58,665 bases of DNA, taken from assembly GCF_902804475.1 (NCBI RefSeq), contig NZ_CADCSU010000121.1:1-58665 (forward strand), written 5' to 3'. The notes beneath the pieces were generated by a model, which did not search any database, was not told where the DNA came from, and was given only the letters and a program-made list of their open reading frames with translations. The stretch comes from Flavobacterium bizetiae. GTDB lineage: Bacteria; Bacteroidota; Bacteroidia; Flavobacteriales; Flavobacteriaceae. This document shows positions 52,260 to 58,665 of the stretch, one piece after another. How positions within the stretch are numbered: the stretch's first letter is position 1; each line of letters opens with the position of its first letter. A program made the position numbers and the translations under genes.

Positions 52260-52382
52260 CTGCCAAAAACAATTTCGTAATGTTTTTGAGATTTTCATAT
52301 GAATTTGATTAAAAATATTATATTTACGTCTCAATATTTACCTTAAACCCCAGAATATAAAACAATTCTACTTTTACAAAAA

Positions 52383-53174
52383 ATGAAATCCACACTTGAT
52401 CAAATCAAAGACATTAAGAATCATGGTTATACCTTAGATTTTTCAACTGTCTTTAACAATGCTTTTGAAAACTATAAAAAAATAGCACTTTATGCTGGGT
52501 TGATATTATTAGTTTTTTCTATACTTTTTGGTATTTTAGGTTCAGTACTTTTAGCCGTAATATTTGGTGTCGAGAAATTAAACAATCCTGCCTTTTTCTC
52601 GATTAAACCTGCACATTTATCAAGCCTTCAGCTGGTTTATTACATTGGCGGAACAATCTTATTTTCGGCCATTCTAAGTCCTTTTGGCGCCGGATTCTTA
52701 AAAATGGCGTATTGCGCAGACAGAGATCAGGAATTTAATGTTTCTACCATTTTTACTTATTATAAATCAAGTCACTTTTTACAAATATTTTTAGCCACTG
52801 CGATCATTTCACTCTTTAGTGTTTCTATTTCTACATTTCTGGAAATTCAGAACCTAAATTTATTAGGAATCGTAGTTTCGCTGATGATTTCATTTTTTAC
52901 CTTTTTAACGATTCCGCTTATTGTATTCGGAAACTTAAAAGCTGTCGATGCCATTACATCAAGTTGTATTCTTATTTCAAAACAACCCATCGTACTTTTA
53001 GGATTAATGATTACCATTGTTGCCGCGCTAATTATTGGTTTTATGGCACTTTTTATCGGAATCCTTTTTACTGTTCCGCTTAGTTATTCAATGACATATG
53101 CTATATATTATGCAATTTTCAAAAATGAAAAAGAAGATCCAATTGACTCAATTGGGCAATCGGATTTAGAATAA
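52383..53174 (+). CDS. Hypothetical multi-pass membrane protein
   Basis: The 263-aa protein has about six membrane helices (residues about 38-65, 90-112, 130-150, 158-180, 195-225, 225-245) after a short cytoplasmic start (LDFSTVFNNAFENYKKIALY). The N-terminal pattern resembles membrane domains found in glycerophosphodiesterase-type and DUF975 proteins, but I cannot assign the family. TATATTTACG upstream is a near-match promoter. It precedes the hybrid kinase gene by 92 bases. Confidence 0.6.
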   Translation: MKSTLDQIKDIKNHGYTLDFSTVFNNAFENYKKIALYAGLILLVFSILFGILGSVLLAVIFGVEKLNNPAFFSIKPAHLSSLQLVYYIGGTILFSAILSPFGAGFLKMAYCADRDQEFNVSTIFTYYKSSHFLQIFLATAIISLFSVSISTFLEIQNLNLLGIVVSLMISFFTFLTIPLIVFGNLKAVDAITSSCILISKQPIVLLGLMITIVAALIIGFMALFIGILFTVPLSYSMTYAIYYAIFKNEKEDPIDSIGQSDLE

Positions 53175-53266
53175 AAATAGAAAATTCTATACCAACAAGA
53201 GCTTAACCTACTCTCTTTAGAATTTTCAAAAAACCAGTTACTAAAACCAAACATACCTCAAATTCT

Positions 53267-56200
53267 ATGGTAGAGAACTATAGTTTTTTCAATTCGTTGA
53301 TTTCAGGAATTGCCACATTTGGTAATGCCCTAAAATCAATTATTGCAAACTGGTACGTTTTTACTTCTGAGATTATTTTTTATCACAATCCTAAAATTAT
53401 TCTTTTAGGATTGGCCTTATTTGGGCTTCTCGGAGTTTTGGTTTATCAATTCTTTAAAATAAAAGCAAGCATTGGCTATTTCATAGAAAAAAAATTAGAA
53501 ACTGAAACCGCCAACAGAGAATACCAACTTTATATTTTATTTTTTGGTATTGCTGTTATCGTAATCGAAATCATCAATGAACTTTTTAAAATAAGACCCA
53601 AAAGTTTATTGATTACCAATGTATCTATTGGTTTTACAGTATTGGTAATCTATTTTATAACCAATAGAGTAAAGTTTTTACGGGACCGGGTTCAGCCTAT
53701 TTTTATATTCTTTTTCTTTGTTTACATCGCCTACGTCGCGCATAATATTATCGCTCTACCAAAAGATGTTATTCCGGTTATTGTTTTTTTAATCTCATTT
53801 TTCTTTTCTTACAACATTTTAAAACCCATAAAAATATACTGGCTCTTTGTTGGTCTGGTTTTTACTTTTCTAATTATAACCGTTATTTTTCATCTGATTT
53901 CTTTAAAATCATCCATTATTTTAATCAATTTTTGTATTCTCATTTTCATTATCAACCAGGTAAAATATGCTGTTTTGGTCAACAATACAGATAATTTCAG
54001 GTTTACAAACGAAATTGTACATAAAGGAAATTCGCTAACAATTGCTACCAACAAAAAAAACGAGGTCTTGTTTTGCAGCGAAACAATAATCTCCATTTTA
54101 GGTTATCAGCCGGATGAAGTAATGGGTTTAAAGTTTTGGAAACTAACCAAAGAAATAGATTTTATCGAAGAAATAAAAAATCTAAATCAGGAAGAAAACA
54201 AGCTTTATATTCGGAAGTTAAAAAGTAAAAACGGCGAGTACAAATACATTCAATGGAAAGACAAAAAATTCTCCGAAGATCTGATTATCAGCATTGGTCA
54301 GGATGTTACGGAACAAATAAATGTACAGGATCAATACAAAAACCTGATTCAAACTGCAACCGATATTATATTTGAAATCGATAGTGATGGTTATTTTACT
54401 TTTGTAAATGATTTTGGTTTCTCGATTTTAGGTTATTCAGAAAATGAGATTATTGCCCAACATTATTCGAATTTTATTCATGAAAATTACCAACGTAATG
54501 CGGTTGACTTTTATGAAAATCTAGATATCAACGAAAACAATTTTCCTTCTATAGAAATTCCGATTTTAAAGAAAAACGGAAAAACTTTATGGATCTCTCA
54601 AAAAATTATAATTCGTAAAAATGATTTAGGCCAAACCATTGGTTACGCTGGTATAGCGCGGGATATTACCGATATTAAAAACATTGAAAACGAAAAAAAG
54701 AAGCGTCTTAAAAAAATTGAAGCTTACAATCATTCTACAAAAAAATTATCGACTACCGATTTTAGCAAATACGACAATCTAAATACTGTTATAGATTACA
54801 TCATAGAAGAAGCGGCCACGGTTACAAAAACAAACAGGGTCAGTTTCTGGAAATACGATAAAGATTTCATTAAATGCAAAAATCTATTTAGCGTTGATAA
54901 TCAAAACTTAAACGACAAAAATATATTAGATAAAGAATCTTATCCTATTTATTTTGAAACTTTAAAAAACAAGGCCATTATTAATGCGCCCGATGTTTTT
55001 AATAAATTAGAAACATCAGAATTTCAAAAACTTTATTTTACAAAAAACCATATAAAATCAATGCTTGATGTTCCGATATTTTTGAGCGGACAATTGGGCG
55101 GTGTGGTTTGTTTTGAAAGTACTCAGGAAAAAAGAGACTGGGATAATGAAGATATTAATTATGCCAGAACCATTTCGGATGTAATTTCGCTGGCTATTTC
55201 GTCTCAAAAACGTCTGGAAGCTGAGCGAAGATTAGAATTTAAAAGTCAGCTTTTATCGGCGCTTTCTTTATGTACAGAGAAATTTTTGCTGAGTAAAACG
55301 ACTCACGAAATGTTTCAGGAAACGTATGAAATAATTGGTAAAGCGGCCAAGGTAGATCATATGTATTATTACGAAAGAGATTTTAAAACTAATTGTGTCT
55401 GCCAGAAATACAAATGGTCAAGAAAAGGAATCGCGCATCAAATCACCGAATTACAACAACTTACCGAAGATAATTTACAGGAAATTTACGAAGCAGCAAA
55501 AAACCGAAAAATCTTAAATAAGGTAACGCGTAAACTTGGTGATACCTTTTTTAAAGAACTATTAATTGCCAACGAAATCAAATCTATTTTGATTTTGCCT
55601 TTGTATATTAATGATGTTTTTACCGGTTTTATTGGTTTTGATGATTGTACGAATGAAAGAAAATGGTCTGAAGAAGAAATTTACATTTTTCAGGTTTTGG
55701 CCAATAACATTTCATCGGCATTGGAGCGAAACCGTAATGAAACTAAAATTCTCGAAAGTGAAGAAAAATTCAAGTTGATTGCCAACAACATTCCCGGCAC
55801 GGTTTATCTATCAAAATTTGATGCTTTCTCTACCAAAATTTTCCTTAATGATGAGATTTTAAATTTAACCGGTTATTCTAAATCAGAATTTATCGAGAAT
55901 AATTTATCTTTTTTATCGCTTATACATCCTGATGATAAAGATGAAGTTATCGGCAATCAGATTGATAATTTACAAAACGGAATGCCTTTGCATAATATCT
56001 ACAGAATTCGCCGAAAGAGCGGTGAATATATCTGGATTGAAGAATTTGGAGACGTTATTAAAAAAGGAGATGAAATTGAATTTGTTGGTGGAATTTATTT
56101 TGACATTACCAACAAAAAAGAAACCGAAGATGCTATAAAAGCCAAACAACTAGCCGAAGCAGCAAATAAATCTAAATCTGATTTCTTAGCCAATATGTCG

Positions 56201-57316
56201 CACGAAATTAGAACGCCACTTAACGGCATTATAGGTTTTACGCATTTATTGATGAAAACGGATCTGGAAGAAATTCAGGAAAAATACATGACAACCATCA
56301 ATCAGTCAGCGCATTCTTTGCTGGAGATTATAAACGACATTCTTGATTTCTCGAAAATTGAAGCCGGAAAACTGGAGCTTTTTATCGATTTATATGATAT
56401 TAAAAAAGTACTGGGGCAGGTTTTTGACTTGATTGTTTACGAATCAAATCAAAAAAATCTTAAACTGGAATTGAATGTAGATCCGGATGTTCCTAAATAT
56501 ATCTGGACAGATATTGTGAGAATCAAACAAATCCTGATCAATTTACTTTCCAATGCCGTTAAGTTTACCAATGAAGGCGCTATTAAACTGAATGTATCAG
56601 TTTTAGAAAAAAATAAAAGTGGCAATTGTATTATTCGGTTTTCGGTTATCGACACAGGAATTGGAATTCTGGAGAAAAATCAGAAGAAAATCTTTAAAGC
56701 TTTTTCGCAAGAAGATAGTTCTACAACAAGGAAATTTGGAGGAACCGGATTGGGCTTAACTATATCCAATCAGTTATTGGCATTAATGGATAGTCGCTTG
56801 CAACTGGAAAGCAAGATTGATATTGGAAGTAATTTTTATTTTGATTTGAATTTAAAAACAAGCAACCAGAGCATCAATGAAAAATACAATGCCGAGCTTA
56901 AAAAAATCAATCTGCAATTAAGCGCTAATAATAACACAAACCATAAAAACATTACCTTTTTGATTGTAGAAGACAACAAAGTAAACATGTTGTTACTCAA
57001 AACGATTATTAAAAACCTGTACAGCACCGCTTATATTTATGAATGCGAAAATGGTTACGAAGCGGTAAATCAATTTGAAAGCATTAATCCTGATCTTATT
57101 TTTATGGATATTCAGATGCCGGTTATGAATGGTTATGAAACCACAAAAGCCATTAGAAATACAAATACGGGGAAAGATATCCCGATAATTGCGGTTACAG
57201 CAGGCGCAGAAAAAGACGAAAGAAACAAATGTTTATCTGCAGGAATGGATGATTATATCTCTAAACCAATTATTAAGGGCACTGTAGAAGAAGCCTTATC
57301 AAAATGGTTAAAATAG
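53267..57316 (+). CDS. Multi-sensor hybrid histidine kinase/response regulator
   Basis: The 1349-aa protein starts with several membrane helices (about 40-235). It continues with two PAS domains (about 250-345 and 345-470), two GAF domains (about 490-640 and 660-830), a third PAS domain (about 840-960), a HisKA domain with H979 (FLANMSHEIRTPLNGII), a HATPase domain (DTGIGI, GGTGLGLTIS), and a C-terminal receiver domain with phosphoacceptor D1281 (LIFMDIQMPVMNG). Phosphate should flow His to Asp within one chain. Targets are unknown. No output gene is adjacent. Confidence 0.93.
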   Translation: MVENYSFFNSLISGIATFGNALKSIIANWYVFTSEIIFYHNPKIILLGLALFGLLGVLVYQFFKIKASIGYFIEKKLETETANREYQLYILFFGIAVIVIEIINELFKIRPKSLLITNVSIGFTVLVIYFITNRVKFLRDRVQPIFIFFFFVYIAYVAHNIIALPKDVIPVIVFLISFFFSYNILKPIKIYWLFVGLVFTFLIITVIFHLISLKSSIILINFCILIFIINQVKYAVLVNNTDNFRFTNEIVHKGNSLTIATNKKNEVLFCSETIISILGYQPDEVMGLKFWKLTKEIDFIEEIKNLNQEENKLYIRKLKSKNGEYKYIQWKDKKFSEDLIISIGQDVTEQINVQDQYKNLIQTATDIIFEIDSDGYFTFVNDFGFSILGYSENEIIAQHYSNFIHENYQRNAVDFYENLDINENNFPSIEIPILKKNGKTLWISQKIIIRKNDLGQTIGYAGIARDITDIKNIENEKKKRLKKIEAYNHSTKKLSTTDFSKYDNLNTVIDYIIEEAATVTKTNRVSFWKYDKDFIKCKNLFSVDNQNLNDKNILDKESYPIYFETLKNKAIINAPDVFNKLETSEFQKLYFTKNHIKSMLDVPIFLSGQLGGVVCFESTQEKRDWDNEDINYARTISDVISLAISSQKRLEAERRLEFKSQLLSALSLCTEKFLLSKTTHEMFQETYEIIGKAAKVDHMYYYERDFKTNCVCQKYKWSRKGIAHQITELQQLTEDNLQEIYEAAKNRKILNKVTRKLGDTFFKELLIANEIKSILILPLYINDVFTGFIGFDDCTNERKWSEEEIYIFQVLANNISSALERNRNETKILESEEKFKLIANNIPGTVYLSKFDAFSTKIFLNDEILNLTGYSKSEFIENNLSFLSLIHPDDKDEVIGNQIDNLQNGMPLHNIYRIRRKSGEYIWIEEFGDVIKKGDEIEFVGGIYFDITNKKETEDAIKAKQLAEAANKSKSDFLANMSHEIRTPLNGIIGFTHLLMKTDLEEIQEKYMTTINQSAHSLLEIINDILDFSKIEAGKLELFIDLYDIKKVLGQVFDLIVYESNQKNLKLELNVDPDVPKYIWTDIVRIKQILINLLSNAVKFTNEGAIKLNVSVLEKNKSGNCIIRFSVIDTGIGILEKNQKKIFKAFSQEDSSTTRKFGGTGLGLTISNQLLALMDSRLQLESKIDIGSNFYFDLNLKTSNQSINEKYNAELKKINLQLSANNNTNHKNITFLIVEDNKVNMLLLKTIIKNLYSTAYIYECENGYEAVNQFESINPDLIFMDIQMPVMNGYETTKAIRNTNTGKDIPIIAVTAGAEKDERNKCLSAGMDDYISKPIIKGTVEEALSKWLK

Positions 57317-57408
57317 TTGCAACTAAATTGTTTCATTTTAACAATAATTCCTAAAAAATCTATAAATTCGTACAACATAAAACTCAATAAACTAAAATAC
57401 AATATAAT

Positions 57409-58260
57409 ATGAAGTGGCTAGGCGGAAGACAAAGTGATAACGTAGAAGACCGTAGAGGAGTTTCTGGCGGAAAAGTTGCCCTTGGCGGTGGTGTAATTGG
57501 TATTATTATTTTGTTACTAAATGTTTTTGGCGGTGAAAACGGTCAAACCATAGGAAATGTATTAGAGCAAATGCAAGGTGGGCAGCAAACGCAAACTGAA
57601 GCAGCAGCCCCGTTAAGCGAAGAGGACAAACAAATGGGAAAATTTGTCAGAGTTATGCTAGGATATAATGAAGACACGTGGACTAAAATTTTTGCCCAAC
57701 ATGGCATGACGTACGAAAAACCTAAATTAGTGCTATTTAAAGGTGCTGTAAATACAGCTTGCGGTGGTGCATCATCAGCATCTGGACCTTTTTATTGTCC
57801 GGGAGATCGAAAAGTCTATATGGATTTGGCTTTTTTCGAAGAATTAAAAACTAAATTTGGAGCTGAAGGTGGTGATTTTGCCATTGCTTATGTTATCGCT
57901 CATGAAATAGGACATCATATTCAAACCTTATTAGGAACCTCAGCGAAAATGCGTCAGGAGCAACAAGGAAAAAGCGAAGCCGAAGCTAATAAACTATCAG
58001 TCGCTTTAGAATTACAAGCTGATTTTTATGCCGGAGTTTGGGCGCATGACAACCAGCAATATCTTGAAGCCGGAGATATTGAAGAAGCTTTAAGCGCAGC
58101 TAACGCAGTAGGTGATGATGCCATACAAAGTAAAATGCAAGGACATGTTGTTCCGGATTCCTTTACACACGGAACATCCGAACAAAGAATGTACTGGTTC
58201 AAGAAAGGTTATAAAACCGGAGATATTAATCAGGGAAATACCTTCGACGAAATACGATAA
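57409..58260 (+). CDS. Neutral zinc metallopeptidase (YpfJ-like)
   Basis: The 283-aa protein has one N-terminal membrane helix (about 24-45, GGKVALGGGVIGIIILLL) and a large soluble domain. H165-E166-I-G-H169 (AHEIGHHIQ) is the zinc-binding HExxH motif, and ELQADFYAGVWAHD supplies the third ligand. A possible disulfide pair is in the ACGGASSASGPFYCPGD segment. Length and order match the YpfJ/KPN_02809 family of putative metallopeptidases. Substrates are unknown. It ends with its own terminator. Confidence 0.92.
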   Translation: MKWLGGRQSDNVEDRRGVSGGKVALGGGVIGIIILLLNVFGGENGQTIGNVLEQMQGGQQTQTEAAAPLSEEDKQMGKFVRVMLGYNEDTWTKIFAQHGMTYEKPKLVLFKGAVNTACGGASSASGPFYCPGDRKVYMDLAFFEELKTKFGAEGGDFAIAYVIAHEIGHHIQTLLGTSAKMRQEQQGKSEAEANKLSVALELQADFYAGVWAHDNQQYLEAGDIEEALSAANAVGDDAIQSKMQGHVVPDSFTHGTSEQRMYWFKKGYKTGDINQGNTFDEIR

Positions 58261-58290
58261 TTCAATAAACCAAACTATAATAACCAAATG

Positions 58291-58317
58291 AGCATGACTT
58301 AAACGTCATGCTTTTTT
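58291..58317 (+). terminator. Terminator after the metallopeptidase gene
   Basis: AGCATGAC (58291-58298) pairs with GTCATGCT (58305-58312) around TTAAAC, followed by a T-run. Confidence 0.88.
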
Positions 58318-58358
58318 CTATAAAAAAAATAAAGAGATTTTTTTTCAGAGTATCAAAC

Positions 58359-58391
58359 AAAAAAATGCTTTTGTTAACACAAAAGCATTTT
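58359..58391 (-). terminator. Terminator of the GG-leader peptide gene
   Basis: The palindrome AAATGCTTTTG-TTAACA-CAAAAGCATTT (58363-58390) has a run of seven T at its 3' end when read on the minus strand. It lies 19 bases downstream of the peptide's stop codon. Confidence 0.82.
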
Positions 58392-58408
58392 AAAATTATT
58401 AGATTTTT

Positions 58409-58579
58409 TTATGTTAAAGCCTCGTACAAATTTTCTATTCTAGGAAACCCTCTTAGATCAATTACATTACTGCTTTTTCTTCCTCCTGCAGTTTTGTAAC
58501 CTCCTTCAACAGTTTTCATTTCTTCCTTAGAAAGAGTCTTTAATGAACTCAAATCCATTTTTTTGATTGTTTTTTTCAT
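58409..58579 (-). CDS. Double-glycine leader peptide, putative RiPP/bacteriocin precursor
   Basis: This is a 56-aa minus-strand gene. The leader is MKKTIKKMDLSSLKTLSKEE followed by MKTVEGG. The pattern LSKEEMK-x-V-x-GG is that of Bacteroidota GG-leader natural-product precursors, whose leader is removed by a peptidase-containing ABC transporter. GG is at residues 26-27 and a second GG at 32-33. The 29-residue core (YKTAGGRKSS to LYEALT) has no Cys. It has its own promoter motif and terminator. The processing genes are not in the window. Confidence 0.72.
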   Translation of the reverse strand: MKKTIKKMDLSSLKTLSKEEMKTVEGGYKTAGGRKSSNVIDLRGFPRIENLYEALT

Positions 58580-58641
58580 TGGTTAATTTTTATATTAATA
58601 ATAATTTTAAAAGAGCATCTTCATCAGATGGCTTATAATTT

Positions 58642-58649
58642 CAAATATA
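58642..58649 (-). promoter_or_regulatory. Putative -7 element (TATATTTG) of the GG-leader gene
   Basis: An exact TAnnTTTG match on the minus strand, 62 bases upstream of the start at 58579. The -33 position falls beyond the window edge. Confidence 0.5.
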
Positions 58650-58665
58650 AGAATTAGTTTTAAAT

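Noticed and set aside
58308..58499. Plus-strand open frame of 63 residues opposite the GG-leader gene
   Set aside because: It begins inside the metallopeptidase terminator, runs through the second terminator and has no recognisable protein features; the minus strand explains the coding signal.

Overview
The window looks like ordinary chromosome from a Flavobacterium-type bacterium (Bacteroidota, Flavobacteriaceae). The DNA is AT-rich. Starts lack Shine-Dalgarno sequences, and many genes are preceded by the Bacteroidota -7 element TAnnTTTG. Several families are typical of the group: DUF3667, DUF4293 beside rho, DUF2975 with a small HTH protein, and a Rho with a long Asn-rich insert. Gaps between genes are crowded with palindromic repeats. 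I see no rRNA, tRNA, CRISPR array, transposase, integrase or phage gene.

Layout. 0.1-12.5 kb is mostly core: Lrp-type regulator, dienelactone hydrolase, DUF3667 protein, M28 peptidase, rho (minus) divergent from a DUF4293 protein, a NarL-type response regulator with its kinase, a phosphoesterase, truA, an ABC exporter and a stand-alone HNH endonuclease. 12.8-29.7 kb starts with lpdA and continues as a long run of small accessory genes on the plus strand: TPM, DUF2314-ankyrin, SUFU, DUF1801, membrane proteins, PhzF, GNAT, lipoproteins, SRPBCC, an NmrA/AraC pair, a half-length ArsR-like protein, a racemase and SnoaL. 30-41 kb holds small enzymes: a serine hydrolase homologue, MBL hydrolase, lactonase-type propeller, LOG protein, an AraC/DoxX/deacetylase locus, TlpA and a 2H phosphodiesterase. 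41-45.8 kb is a minus-strand block (VOC, VanW, methyltransferase, an orphan AT-rich gene, CPA2 antiporter). 46-58.3 kb returns to the plus strand with sdaA, an SH3 protein, panB, an RluA-type synthase, an aldehyde dehydrogenase, a 1349-aa hybrid kinase and a zinc metallopeptidase. At the right edge a short minus-strand gene encodes a double-glycine leader peptide.

The two most interesting signals are: (1) a single AT-rich orphan gene (42960-43607) bracketed by exact 23-bp direct repeats, one of which is the 3' end of the antiporter gene, as in a site-specific insertion without its own integrase; and (2) a 56-aa peptide at 58409-58579 with a GG-type leader, its own promoter and its own terminator, consistent with a RiPP or bacteriocin-like precursor. 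Also notable are four copies of one structured intergenic element with a variable central hairpin, a tandem duplication of about 207 bp after panB, a truA promoter that appears to be built from an intergenic repeat, and a beta-lactamase-fold protein whose SxxK lysine is arginine.
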